DNA of 64,000 nt from Rhypophila decipiens (lineage: Eukaryota > Ascomycota > Sordariomycetes > Sordariales > Naviculisporaceae), in contig MU858155.1 in assembly GCA_033297075.1 (NCBI GenBank), positions 1 through 64,000 on the forward strand, written 5' to 3'. Numbering within the stretch: the first letter of the stretch is position 1; each line of letters starts with the position of its first letter. The notes under the pieces are model-generated. The model ran no database searches, was not told the origin of the DNA, and saw only the letters and a program-made list of their open reading frames with translations. Positions 22,033-33,128 of the stretch are shown one piece after another. Made by a program: the position numbers and the translations under genes.

Positions 22033-22387
22033 CACGTGAGGGGATGGTGGCATTGGTTCTCAAACACATACAAGGATACGGCGGGGATAGCTGCTTGGCG
22101 ACTATTCAAATCTCTACACATGGAGTTTAGTCCTTGCCAGTTATTGGTCCTGAGGGGGGGGGGGGGGGGGGGGGGGGGGGGCGGGCCGCCCCCCCGGGCC
22201 GGCCCGGGGGGGGGGGGGGGGGGGGGAGGTGGGCGCGGCGGGGCGGGCGNNNNNNNNNNTGGCATTGGTTAAAAAACAAAAAAAAGTATACGGGGGGTTT
22301 TGGTGTTTGGCGACTATTAAAATAACAACAAATGGAGTTTTTTCCTTGCCTGTTTTTGGTAATGAGCCCCCCCCCCCCCCCCCCCAC
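22033..22387. other. Assembly gap with homopolymer runs and a duplicated low-quality flank
   Basis: A G-run with short C-runs (about 22154-22249) leads into ten Ns (22250-22259) and is followed by an error-like copy of the preceding sequence. TGGCATTGGTT at about 22048 recurs at 22260, then CTTGGCGACTATT recurs as TTTGGCGACTATT, and ATGGAGTTTAGTCCTTGCC recurs as ATGGAGTTTTTTCCTTGCC. The second copy is A/T/G-run-rich, as in poor base calls, and ends in a C-run (about 22368-22385). The two flanks are probably the same genomic segment placed twice. Confidence 0.8.
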
Positions 22388-22486
22388 GCCGACTCCTGAA
22401 AATTGGGGACCTACATGTCGGCACTCACCGGAAATAACAGGTTTTGTCGAGGGACCAATTGAGGATAGATAGGTACCGTATTTGCG

Positions 22487-22656
22487 TATCTACTCAGAAT
22501 GGAGAGAATCCTGCTAGAGCCAAGTTAGGCTTAGCTACTGACCGAAAGAGGCCAAGCGGACGGGAAAGATGGACCTACTCGGTTCATCACCCGCAATTCC
22601 TCGCGGCCGCTAGGTCTACTTAGCTCTAACAGGATTCTCTCCATTCTGAGTAGATA
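22487..22656. mobile_element. 170-bp MITE, Tc1/mariner-like (TA ends)
   Basis: The terminal inverted repeats are 34 bp with a single C/T mismatch: TATCTACTCAGAATGGAGAG... at 22487-22520 and its complement at 22623-22656. Both ends sit on TA, as expected for Tc1/mariner-type insertion with a TA target duplication. Imperfect pairing continues inward for about 15 bp. There is no transposase coding capacity, so movement would depend on a transposase in trans. Confidence 0.75.
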
Positions 22657-23539
22657 CGGTATTCGGGGACCTGTCAATTTCGAATCGGCGGACTTGCCAA
22701 GTTGCAAGGAGCTTTTAAAATAAAATAAAAAGGGCAAGCACCGTCGGAAGGAGCAAAGGGGACCCGGGTGTGCTCATACGGCCTCGCATCAGTGGGTTGT
22801 TGGGCCGAACCGAAGACCGACCCTCCGCCGCCGGATCCGTTCTTGGCGCAGGTGTCAGCGGGCAATTGCCAGTTAGGTGGGAATTATCAGCCAATTACAG
22901 GGCCCCAACCGCCGCCGTGATGCTATTTAGGGGTCCAACAGTACCGATAATACGGATAAGCCACGCCAAAATTGACAACGGTGCCGCAGCGGGAGGCGGG
23001 TTTTGTTTCATCTGCCGACGAGCGTCTCCCAAATTGCGGAAACAGTTCTACATCCTACCAACGATGAATTCTGACTTGTGCGAGGTATTCACTTCGAGAC
23101 CCAACGACTTACTTGTACCCGCCGACAGACACAAGTACTCAAGATGGCGCATCTTTCTTTCTCACAGTCGGCCCTGTTTCAGGCCCCCTTTTCGAGCCAT
23201 CACTAGAATAATATGAAGGCCTAATTGGAGCAGTGTTTTTTCCTACATCTCACATCATCAACTCTTTTGTGCACATACGCACCAAATCGCCGACTACTTC
23301 CTTGACACCGAGTGCGAGCTCCAGGTTCTCTCCCTGATACTGGACCTAAAAGACCATCGACCCGGCCATTTTGCCCACCAGTTCCTCTGACCAGCCAGCT
23401 CGCCAGCCAGCCATTCTTTGAAGCCCTCGCGAGAAGCTCAGTCTTGAAGATCTGACCTGAACATCCTCTCAGCCCGAGGCCATCTGGATCAGATCCATCA
23501 ACCACAACAACAACAACTTCACCTCAAAGGCAACTCAAG
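22657..23539. other. Intergenic region and 5' flank of the RS-rich gene
   Basis: No gene is recognised. A plus-strand frame (about 22770-23216) lacks domains and a credible start context. From about 23240 the sequence becomes C/A/T-rich with CAACAACAACAAC just before the ATG at 23540, typical of a fungal 5' UTR. Confidence 0.5.
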
Positions 23540-25105
23540 ATGTCGTCACGAGTGTATTACACCACCACAGCAGAAACAACAGTCACCTGTCCAGACTGTC
23601 TCCGCCGAATCCCCGAAGACCAATTCAACATTCACTCAAGAATCTGCCGTCCGTCGCGGGCGGATGAGCGGGATACCGTCGTCGTCTCATCTTCTCGAAC
23701 GACCCGTGCCCAGAGCCCAGGTCCCTCGGCCGAAATGGTCACGACCTCCAAACGGACCGTTATCCAAGACCGCCCTGAGCCGCGAGAACGTGAACGGGTG
23801 GAATATTACACCGCCCGGGACAGCAATGGCGATGTCTACCGCTCAAGACGTCAACAACGGATGAGATCTGTTTCTCCTACTGGGAGTACAGTCTCTTATA
23901 CCATTGAGTCTGATACTGTCACTGGTGGGCGAGACAGATCGCGCGGCAGGGTCAAGGAGGAAGTCACGGTCGACCACGTTGAGATCTCAGACCCCCGAGA
24001 CAGGGACAGAGTAGAGTACTATGTTCGAGAACAGCGCGGTCGTGGACGATCTCGCTCTCGCAGTGTCGAGCGCCATGTAGAGCGCAGACGATCCGTCAGT
24101 TTCGCACCAGACCCGCCTCAAGAAACCACCACAACAGTTGTGCGTCGTCGGGCAAGGACGCCCTCCCCCGACGTCATCTACAAAGAGAAAAACACCATTG
24201 TCCGGACGCAATCTCCTGCTCCTCGCCCACCACCACCAGAGATTATCTACAAAGAAATCATTCGCTCGGTATCGCCGCCCCCGAAGCCCCAGCCTCAGCA
24301 AGTGATCATCTACAAAGAAATTTCTGCACCTGCTCCGCCGCCGCCAGCTCCACAGCCGATCGTGCTGAATCTAGTTGATCGGCGCTCTCGGTCTAGATCT
24401 CCTGCTTCTATAAGGCGATACAAGGTCCATGATGGATCATATCCGCATGTGCACACGCATATCAGTACGAGCAAGCCGAGAAGAAGTCGCAGTCGACATA
24501 CCCACACTGTTCGACATTATCACGATGTGGTTGATCGCTTTGGTCACGTGGATCGCCATACCGTCGAGGATCGATATTACACCGACGCTGAAGTCGACCG
24601 CGACGACAGTGGATACGTCACCTGCGCATGCTATGATTCCGACGTTGGGTCGGTCGTCTCCGAGACAGAGACCAGAACAACCCGACTTGTCAAGACAAAA
24701 AGCAAGTCGAACTTGAAAACCAAGCTCACTACCACGGAAAAGTACGTCGACGTCGACGTAGACGAATCCGACTACTCGGAGATTTACGAGGGTGAGAGAG
24801 TATGTTGCCAGGGTACACGGTGGGAAGGGACGGGGTATACATGGCGCAAGAGCCGGCGTGGGAGGGGCTGGAAGAAGACGAAATGTCGGTGTGATTGTGT
24901 CGACTGTGATGGGGCCAGCTCGCATGTCAGCACTAGGTTGGTCAAGATTAGACGGATCGAGAGTAGGGGACGGGGTTTGAGCAGATCTAGGAGTCGGAGT
25001 CGGAGCAGGAGTAGAAGTCGCAGTGTGAGTATCAGTGAAAGGAGTACCAGTCGGAATCGGCATTCTGGTAGTTTGAGATTGTTGAGGTTGCCTTGGGGTC
25101 GTTGA
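23540..25105 (+). CDS. Arg/Ser-rich protein with N-terminal C2HC zinc-finger-like motif
   Basis: This single-exon gene encodes 521 aa. Near the N-terminus CPDCLRRIPEDQFNIHSRIC gives a C-x2-C-x11-H-x3-C pattern, a small zinc-binding module of the UBZ/C2HC kind. The rest is low complexity. Multiple RSRSRS tracts are present, ending in a near-perfect SRSRSRS run close to the C-terminus. Proline-rich linkers carry three spaced copies of an IYKE motif (DVIYKEKN, EIIYKEII, VIIYKEIS), followed by a His-rich patch (HVHTHIS, RHTHTVRHYHDVVDR). Two Cys clusters (CACYD and CCQG...CRCDCVDC) lie in the C-terminal third. RS tracts suggest nuclear RNA or chromatin contacts and phosphorylation by SR kinases; no RRM is present, so this is not a classical SR splicing factor. 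Function unknown. Confidence 0.85.
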   Translation: MSSRVYYTTTAETTVTCPDCLRRIPEDQFNIHSRICRPSRADERDTVVVSSSRTTRAQSPGPSAEMVTTSKRTVIQDRPEPRERERVEYYTARDSNGDVYRSRRQQRMRSVSPTGSTVSYTIESDTVTGGRDRSRGRVKEEVTVDHVEISDPRDRDRVEYYVREQRGRGRSRSRSVERHVERRRSVSFAPDPPQETTTTVVRRRARTPSPDVIYKEKNTIVRTQSPAPRPPPPEIIYKEIIRSVSPPPKPQPQQVIIYKEISAPAPPPPAPQPIVLNLVDRRSRSRSPASIRRYKVHDGSYPHVHTHISTSKPRRSRSRHTHTVRHYHDVVDRFGHVDRHTVEDRYYTDAEVDRDDSGYVTCACYDSDVGSVVSETETRTTRLVKTKSKSNLKTKLTTTEKYVDVDVDESDYSEIYEGERVCCQGTRWEGTGYTWRKSRRGRGWKKTKCRCDCVDCDGASSHVSTRLVKIRRIESRGRGLSRSRSRSRSRSRSRSVSISERSTSRNRHSGSLRLLRLPWGR

Positions 25106-27582
25106 TTTCATTGAGTTGAACGTTGGGGATGGCTTTGGTCGTGTTGATGGGTGGGAATTGGCATCTTTTTTGTTACGACTTATGACTCGCTTTTATTTTC
25201 TTTCTGTTTTGCTTCTTCTCTCGGTGGCGAGGCTTTTATTCTCGGTAATTTAGTTTGCTATTACTTTCTTTTATTCTAATACGTTTGTCAAGCCATTCGC
25301 CTTTTGTGTCTGATATCTGCCTGGGCCCAGTGATGACTTTTTTCTTCTTTTGGGTAAAGGAACTTTGATTGGGATTGCAGCATTGCCTGAGAACTAACCG
25401 GAGCACCTTCACGGAGAAAACATCTGAATCAGAAGGAGTTACCACCACTTCTATAGAGCATGAAATCCATCATCGAATGGCGATGCACAACCTCTGTGAA
25501 AAATTCAGGATGGACATAGATATCATTGATGTTACTTGCAGCTCCAAAGTGCACGTTCGGTTTAACTAGGTAGCTCAGGACCTGCCTACCTTGGTCGTAA
25601 TAAGGGTCAAAGGTAATGCAGGTTCTCTGTTCTCTACAGGGAAGAAGCTCCTGTTTGGCGTGATGGAGCGATGTGCGGCCCACCGACGTCAAATCGGGAC
25701 ATGCCAGTGAGATGCCCAAGTCAAGAGATGCAAAGTGAAGCTGTAGTAAGTGAGGTGATATCAGTTGTAAGTTGGTCGTTACGATGAAGCCGAACGAGGA
25801 TACGACCTTTTTAGGTAGTGACCACCATATGATTCTTCGTCCCATTCGTCATTCTCGATGCGTAAATACTGGTCCGAGATCCTGATACCCAAGGTATTTG
25901 CATAAACGTCATATGCTGTAAGGTGACGTGATGATGTGAGGTAGAGGTTGGTGTGAGTCCAAATCCCTGAGGAAGCAACATTTGTCCAGAGTCCCAAAGG
26001 GGTTATAAGTCAAAATCAGGTAACGTACCATGGTGTACTGTACTGGGCGGTACTGTAACGGTGTGCTCTGGGCAGTTACATTCCGTGTCAGCTCAAGAAC
26101 CCTGAAGATCAGGAGCTGATGTGCATTAGTGCCCGCTTAGGTTGGGTGGGTCCTCGCCTTGTTTGGGTTCAGCTCAGGGGTAGATTACTCGGGAGGGACA
26201 GCTCAGGTATGTACGTAGTATTACATTGAAAGGAATTTGGGTGCCATTTTGACTCGGGCTTTCCGGGGCGCAGCTTCGCATCCCTGGTGGTACTCTACAG
26301 TCAGAAAAGGCGAATCGTTGAATGAGTGTCACAACCAGCCGGGGTCGGCGTGTTGACATAATTACACCTGGCTGGAGATCGGCGGTAATTACAGACCTGG
26401 AAGCAAAAAACCTACCGAGCGCATCATTAGATCTGCAACTTGGTGGGCAGAACAGAATGACAAGAAAGTGGCCTTACGGAGCAGACATGGATGATAAAAT
26501 CCTCCAAGAACAGAGGAAACAGTAAAGGAATTCTGCGCATGTAACCTTTTCCAGCTGGCCCTGTCCTGCGAGGATCGGACGAAGGATTACGCCAAGACCA
26601 ACACCACCTCACAAATTAAGTCTTGTTCTTTTCTTTGCACGTTCGGACCTTCCAAATCTGAGCTGTATCACCAGTCTTCTACTGTGACTCCTTGATCGAG
26701 ATAACGTCCGGGGTTGCTTCCATCCTCTCCTCCCTACTAGTACTTCGTAGGAGCCATCCTAATTCGGATATGGCAGACTATTCTACTGGTCTGTACTGAG
26801 AGGAGACGGTCTGAGGTCATTCAACACAACTAGGTGATGGATATGCTACCTTGGCTTATGGTTGTATGTACGTGTACAGACATCGGCGGGTTTCGCTTAC
26901 TCCCGAGAATGTCTCACGACGATGGCAAGATTCGACCCGTACCTTGGCCATCCGACCTTACCGCATGGCTGATTCTTGTTTGTACCTCGTTACCAGCAGA
27001 ATGGAGCTCTACTGGTAGCGGCTGCGTGGCTAGGAGCATGGTGGCATCTAATTACAACCTTATTCTTTTTGACAGCCCGCTACTACCCTGATCATCCCTT
27101 GCCAACACTCACTGGGCGCCTCGATGCGCTGGTATCCTTCGACTACTACTACCACCATGAGACGTCAGTCCAGCACCGAATTGGAATATTCACTTACGAT
27201 GCCCTACCATGATTACGACAGCGCCGCACAACATCTCGATAGGGGAACAACAAGCAAATGAGTCCACGACAGTGCCATCACATTTTGACACCGTTACATG
27301 ATCCCGAAGCATCGGAAGGATCGGGCTTCAGTGAAGCTCCCGAAAGGGGCAGGCAGACCACCATCCAGACCGACGATGCATCTGGCTGGTCAACGTTCAG
27401 ATAGGTTGACAAGGCCAGGAAAAAAAGATGCATAAAGAGGCATCGTGATTCCCAAGTTCGACCTCTCATTTCCTCACCACACAACACTCAGCAGCCTCTC
27501 CACCACCAACTCAATCATCACTCCTTCAAAACAATCAACCACAACTTCCAGTCCTTCAAAGACAGACTCAACAACAATCAAA
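25106..27582. other. Intergenic region with a possible ankyrin-like remnant
   Basis: After the RS-rich gene the T-rich sequence fits a 3' UTR. On the minus strand, 25429-25845 is an open frame containing LTSVGRTSLHHAK, which resembles part of an ankyrin repeat. It has no further repeats, so at most it is a decayed fragment. The remainder has no recognised feature. Just before 27583 lie a CATAAAG (27431-27437) and CA-rich leader sequence of the next gene. Confidence 0.4.
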
Positions 27583-28023
27583 ATGTTCTTCTCCAAGACC
27601 GCCGTGGCAACCGCCGTCCTCTCCCTCCTCCAGCTCTCCGCCGCCGCCCCGGCCGCCGAGAAGAAGGCCGAGGCCAAGGCCCAGAGCGGCGGCGAGATGT
27701 CCATCAAGGACTCGGGCTCCTTCACCTGGTACAACCCCAGCGTCGGCTACGGCGCCTGCGGCTGGATGAACAGCGACAACGACCTGGTCGCCGCCCTCAA
27801 CAACGAGCAGTTCGACCCCCAGACCCCCAACGGGAACCCCAACCGCAACCCCCTCTGCGGCCGTCGCATCCGCGTCTGGTCCAACGGACGCTCCGTCGAC
27901 GTCACCCTCGTCGACCGCTGCCCGCAGTGCAACTGGGGCGATCTCGACCTCTCCCCCGCTGCCTTCCGCGCCCTCGGCGACCAGAACGTTGGCCGTCTCT
28001 GGGGCGATTGGCAGTGGATCTAA
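27583..28023 (+). CDS. Small secreted RlpA/expansin-like double-psi beta-barrel protein
   Basis: This single-exon gene encodes 146 aa. The ATG at 27583 (ATCAAAATG) was preferred over an in-frame upstream ATG because it starts a signal peptide (MFFSKTAVATAVLSLLQLSAAAPA). After a short Lys/Ala/Glu-rich propeptide comes a double-psi beta-barrel domain: GSFTWYNPSVGYGACGW, NPLCGRRIRV, VTLVDRCPQC and DLDLSPAAFRAL. The Asp in VDRC and the DLSPAAF motif mark the barwin/RlpA/expansin-N fold. Four Cys could form two disulfides. There is no expansin cellulose-binding C-terminal domain. Relatives are secreted and often induced during development or host contact; enzymatic activity is not established. CpG-rich codon use suggests strong expression. 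Confidence 0.92.
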   Translation: MFFSKTAVATAVLSLLQLSAAAPAAEKKAEAKAQSGGEMSIKDSGSFTWYNPSVGYGACGWMNSDNDLVAALNNEQFDPQTPNGNPNRNPLCGRRIRVWSNGRSVDVTLVDRCPQCNWGDLDLSPAAFRALGDQNVGRLWGDWQWI

Positions 28024-30708
28024 GGGATTCACTGGTCCCTTAATCCCATCTTTCCTCCTTGAGGTCGCTTTGGTTTACCGGCCTATGCTAGGTCATTTAA
28101 CAACAGTCGACAAAAAGACATGGAGGTGATGATAACTGTGGTTGCATTTGCATTTGCATTTCTTTTTTCTTCGATTCTGTGGATATATTAGAAGCTATTC
28201 GGTTCTTTCATGCGTTAGAAAACAGGACAAGCTGGAATTCATGTACATAGCATTACGAAAACCAACAATTCAGACTTGTTGGCCATCTCTTCCCTTTTCC
28301 TGTCATCCGAGTGATTCATTATGACTTCCATCTTTATCACGTTGACTTTTGATTAGCGATAACTTGGGTCGTAGTTGAAGTGCCGTGGTGGCTGCTTATA
28401 TCATCCTTTGTGCGACTGTCGTGTTCTGCCATCGAGGTGGTTGCCCTTCTTGACTCCCCGAGCCTTCACTTCCGTCCGGAAGGTCCTCTACTGTGAGTCA
28501 GGTCGGATCAGGGGTCCCGAATCAAATCGTAGTGTTACCGCCAAGACACAAGTGAACCCAGGAGAAGTCGGAGGCTTACGGTGTCGGTGAAACTTTCGTG
28601 ATCCGAAGCTGGCAGCTCAATACATGTAGGTAGCTTCCCAACATTTAACAGAGGCCAAAACAGGCGTGCGCTCACTGCTTCAGCTGCACCCATTTCACAG
28701 CCCCGGCACAATAAGCATTTCTCCGCGGAGCCGAAAACTTGGAGATCAAACTTTTGTTCAGGGACTGATCTTCCCCGGGGATACGGGTTGATCCAGCACC
28801 CTGGAACCAGGTGGCTGCCCGAGTCAAAGGTTGGACTTACCGTCAATTTGGAGGTTCCTGCCAGCATGGAATGACGCACATAGGGTCACACAACAGGATA
28901 TGACGCCTGTTGCCCCGATCAAGAGTGCCAAAATTCCATTCCACGAGACATTGAGGGTCTCGCCCCGCTGCAGATGTCAAGCCTCAGCCCTACATGGCAC
29001 ATCAAAGTTGTATTTGGATGCAAGTAACCAATCATGGGCGCTCCTTCAGAAATGGACCATACAGTTGGTGGTTGCGAACACTACACCATCCGTCTCTTTA
29101 GAACTGGCGGTCAGTGACGTGGACGAGAAATGCCCATCAACATCCAACCAGGAGGGAGTCATGACACCGACCGTATCGGGAAGACCACGACCATCTGTTT
29201 TTCTCCACCTCATTGAACCATAAAACCGGACTTCCAAGCATTACCATGTTCCGGTCCCTGGTTCCATCGTTCCGGTTCCTAGCGGGTCTGTTACCCCGTG
29301 TGCGAGCAGGAAAGGACACCGCTGTTTTGGTTTCCTGGAGTCACAACATGCACATTCTCTTGGCTCTGGGGCATGCCAATGATGCCATGGCTGAAAATAA
29401 GCATTGGAAACCAAGATGTAAAGGGCAAACCTAGTGTTGTGGTTGTCAACTTCTCTGTAAAGCTCAATGTCGTCTTGTCCACCATCATCCGCTTCCCCCT
29501 TGTACTTCGGGACCTGAATCACCGGCAGAGCGGCTTACAACACCAACACTCACTTAACATACCATCATCATGAATCATTGGTTTAGTCCCTATGCGACGT
29601 GACATGATGGTATGGAAACAAAAATCAGTATGCATGGTTTGAAATTGAATTCTGGACCCAGTCAACGCCTACACAGATGCTCATATAGAAGCTTACCCCG
29701 TTCGAGTTGTCAGCATTTACCCGAGAAGACCCCACTCAACCAAATACTACTAATTAACACGCACCGCCACACTCTTGGTTGTTGATAAAGATCTATTTAC
29801 CTGCGTTGTCTCCCCGGACTGACATTCCTTTCTCATATACCACACGTCTTGTGTTGAAGCCTGTCTCGAGTGAAGTTCCTTGTTTTCTCCCTACCAAAAA
29901 GTCTTTATACCGATAAGCATAACGGCTAGTCCAGCGGTCTTCGATCCCCATCCAGGCTATCCCCAGATATTCAACCATCACCATAGAGTTCACCCGGGGT
30001 TTCACCAGCTCGTTATGAATAGAAACGTCTTATACCAAAGAAGTGAATTCAAGCTTTCCCACCAGTGATAGCACTCAATATGGTGGCGATAAACTGTCAG
30101 TTATCACTCAATAACCCCTCATACGAGGCACAAAGGCGGCTCATGAGTCTAACACTATTATAATGTCGAAGACTACGCCATAATCCGGCAGATGCTGCCG
30201 CCGATGTTGCCGTACCCATACACGAGACAGGATCCATCATCGTCGCATCAGGCCCACGGGCCGACCAGAGCTGATGGTGCGCAACTATCCCGATCGAGTA
30301 CCGCATCGACAACTTCGACCGGCCGGAGTTTCTAAAAAAGTCTAACGATCAAGAGACAATATTGCACCAAAGCAATGCTGATACCAGATACTATTGGTTC
30401 CCAAATTACGCAAACCTCCACACCAGGGCCATCTCGTCCTTTATATATACGTGTGGAGAGAACACTGGCAGGGAAAAGAAATATGGACATAGAGATAGAA
30501 ATAAAAGGTACAGACAGCACGAGTCAGATGCTCACCAGGGGTGATCCACATCTATAACACCAATAATAAACAAGCCACGTTTCTGTTCAAAAAGAAGGTT
30601 TCCGACGGAGTGGCGCAGAGCCGGAACCCACCCCCTACCCACAAACACAAATGCCTGGCGGACCCTCATATCCACCCAAGGGCAAGAGCCAACATCAACA
30701 ACCAGTAA
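28024..30708. other. Intergenic region between the secreted protein gene and tRNA-Asn
   Basis: Only overlapping short frames without domains are present. T-rich 3' UTR-like sequence follows the stop at 28023. I see no repeat array, second tRNA or convincing exon structure in the remaining 2.5 kb. Confidence 0.5.
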
Positions 30709-30782
30709 TCCTCTGTGGCGCAATTGGTTAGCGCGTCTGACTGTTAATCAGGAGGTTGGAAGTTCAAGCCTTCCCGGAGGAG
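30709..30782 (+). tRNA. tRNA-Asn (anticodon GTT)
   Basis: The 74-nt sequence folds as a full cloverleaf: acceptor TCCTCTG/CGGAGGA (one G-T pair), D stem GCGC/GCGC around AATTGGTTA, anticodon stem TCTGA/TCAGG with loop CTGTTAA (anticodon GTT), five-base variable loop AGGTT, and T arm GGAAG-TTCAAGC-CTTCC. There is no intron. CCA is not encoded, as expected for a nuclear gene. Confidence 0.97.
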
Positions 30783-30788
30783 TATTTA

Positions 30789-30798
30789 TTTTATTTTT
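30789..30798 (+). terminator. RNA polymerase III terminator of tRNA-Asn
   Basis: TTTT (30789-30792) and TTTTT (30794-30798) on the sense strand begin 7 nt after the tRNA discriminator base. This is the usual Pol III termination signal. Confidence 0.85.
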
Positions 30799-32084
30799 GC
30801 TCTACTTGACTTTTGCAACTTGTATTTTGACACTTATTTGTCTTTCTTTTGGACATTAATCACCAAGTCAAATAAGCGTTGTTCTTTGTCCCCGTTTTGG
30901 TGCCTTGCGAATCTTCAATGCTGGCAGGCGTTACAAGCTGTCAGTAGTGTCTCTCCTTTTCTTGTCTTTTATTCGGATAACCTCTGTTTTCGTCTTCCCT
31001 TTCCGTCTTCTTTTACTCCTTGTACGTTTGAACCATCTTCCCAACAACCTTCAAGCTCGGTTAATGAATTTACTCACGGACAAAGGCAATAAAGCTGGGA
31101 ATATGACTATTAATGTTATAAAAAAGCAGGACGAGCCTGCCTAGAAAGGTAACTAATCCACCTGAGCAAATTCTCCTAGATCAGACAAATCTCTCTTAAG
31201 AATTACTGGTACCCCCCGTGCTGTCTTGTTTTAAATCGTGGAAGCGTTAGTCTCGCATTCATGATCCAGATGATTCCCCGGAGAAAGAAGCACAGAAGTG
31301 AAATACAACTAGAGCTCTTGTCGTGGAGAGCTGCTAAACAGGCGTCTGTTTTATCTTTGTCTCCCTTTGTCTATAAAGACGGACAAGCAACGACTCTACA
31401 CCTGAGAGAAACTATAGTCTAGTTTTAACAGGTCCTCTCTTCTGTATTTGGCACGCTGATAACATCTGAACTTTGTAAAGAGGAACAGGGAGTCCATTAC
31501 GCTACCCGAGAATCCATTTACCTAGTGAACTAACTCTGGCTTAAACATACGAGTAGGGTAAGCGGCTGGACAATCACCTACACGTGCAGCTACGTGGCGG
31601 AACTTACTAACGGCTACTGCGGCTCCGTTGTGAATGGGTGCGGCGCTGGAGACCTGTCTATCGCGCAGAACGGTGACTGGAATAGTCGATATCATCGGGA
31701 GGATAGCAAGGTTATTCAGCGTTTGGGGATGGAGCAAAGCTAGCAGAGTTGGGTTTGATATGGTGATCAAGTAGGCCAGGAGATGGATGCTATAATATAC
31801 TAAGAAATGGTGACCAGTCTCCTGCCCTTGCTGTGATAATAGGCGGTAGATCTTGATGCTGAGCTGAGTGTCACCCCAGAAGAATTGAAAATCCCAAGAA
31901 TATGCCCGGACCTAAATCTTTTCAGAAGAGGTCTTCTCCGTGCCAAAAAAAAAACGAAAGGTCCATGTCTCGTTCCCGGGCGCTCCAGTCCAAAACCATT
32001 TAGTCAGTGGCCCAAAGAGGCTCACTCGCATGTGGTGCTACAGACCCATTGTCAACTATCTCACCGCGGATAACAATAAACCGC
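30799..32084. other. Intergenic region
   Basis: Between the tRNA and the first cysteine-rich gene. No domain-bearing frame, repeat or RNA gene was recognised; short frames on both strands appear random. Confidence 0.5.
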
Positions 32085-32330
32085 CTAGCACTCGCTCTTC
32101 TCGCCCTCCCGGATGCAGCACGCTTGGAATCTGAGCCTGCGGGTTCTTGTCATGGAGTAGGTGTCGCAATCGGTATCCCCCCACTTGCCGCCGGCCTCGT
32201 CGCAGCATTTCTTGGACGCCTCGTTATCCTGGAGCTCGGCGAGCTGGGTAAAGCAGTAGCAGGTCATAGCGGGAGTGATGATGGCGGTAAGGTCAGCGAC
32301 GAGCTTGAAGACAGTGGTTGTGAAGCGCAC
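32085..32330 (-). pseudogene. Small secreted 8-cysteine protein paralogue lacking an ATG start
   Basis: The reading frame of 81 codons is a clear paralogue of the gene at 33129-33371. It keeps the signal-peptide-like N-terminus (RFTTTVFKLVADLTAIITPAM), then CYC, CC, EAGGKW, C, YSMTR, CC and C, with the last three cysteine intervals identical (11, 15 and 8 residues). At the position of the paralogue's ATG this copy has GTG (complement 32328-32330). The frame runs upstream to a TAG without any ATG, and the next internal Met would remove the secretion signal. It is called a start-loss pseudogene. Rescue by a spliced upstream ATG or by non-AUG initiation remains possible. Confidence 0.7.
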
Positions 32331-33128
32331 CTTGGTGGTTTTCTTGGTTGTAGTTTGTGGTGGGAGTGGACTCGGATGTTTTTTCGACTTCTAGTTGGTG
32401 AAGTTGTCAAGCTGAATATGCTTGTGAGCGTAGGAAGAGAGGTATTTATATCCACATTAAGACTGACAATGCGGCGGATTGTGCAAGATATGGCCGCGTG
32501 GACTGTTCAGCACTCAAGGCAGCAATTTCGGTACTGGAAAGGGAATATATGGACGGAGGTCTGATGCCTCGACAGAATCATAGTCATGACGTCGGCGGCG
32601 AGAGGTTCGGACGTAGACGGGAGGAAATCACAACTGCGCTTCTCCCCGGTCGTAGGATAGCTCGGACGATGAGGATGGCCGTTAACGGTCACCTAGACAC
32701 CTACATATTATTGCGACGATCACTCTTGCATGCATCAATCTCTCCATCATTTAGTAAGCTACTTTACAGACGGCTGTACCACATGTGCCATAAACCGCTG
32801 CTTGTCCGATATCAAGTTGCTCACCCAAACAAGGTAGAAGATGCTGAAAAACCAAAACATATGCGTCGAGTCACTCAAGTTGATCTCATAAGCTCGTCCG
32901 TTCGTCTATGTTTCACGTCACTCCCGCCGCCCCTTTGCCTCACCGCCCTCAAACCTTGTCCCCCTGGGACTTTATCATTTCCAAATCATTCTCAACTTGC
33001 AAAGCAACCTAAAAACGGCCACAATGGAAAGGCCAGTAACTCTCTTTACAGTTCTAGCAAGGGACCATGTGTGACATCTTACCTGGGTCAGGCTGGGCGG
33101 CAGTGCTTCAGTGGGATATGAGAGCCGT
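32331..33128. other. Spacer between the two cysteine-rich paralogues
   Basis: This holds the 5' flank of the first paralogue. On the minus strand the first bases resemble the leader of the other copy (ACCACCAA before the start in both), supporting tandem duplication. A plus-strand open frame (32498-33121) begins at GTG, has no domain, and is treated as chance. Confidence 0.5.

Noticed and set aside
22154..22249. Gly-rich or Pro-rich open frames through the G-run
   Set aside because: They come from a homopolymer sequencing/assembly artefact beside the Ns.
25429..25845. Minus-strand frame with LTSVGRTSLHHAK as an ankyrin protein gene
   Set aside because: Only one weak repeat-like segment and no neighbouring repeats; at most a remnant, noted in the intergenic entry.
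32498..33121. 207-codon plus-strand frame between the cysteine-rich paralogues
   Set aside because: It begins at GTG, lacks domains and has low-complexity hydrophilic composition without coding signature.
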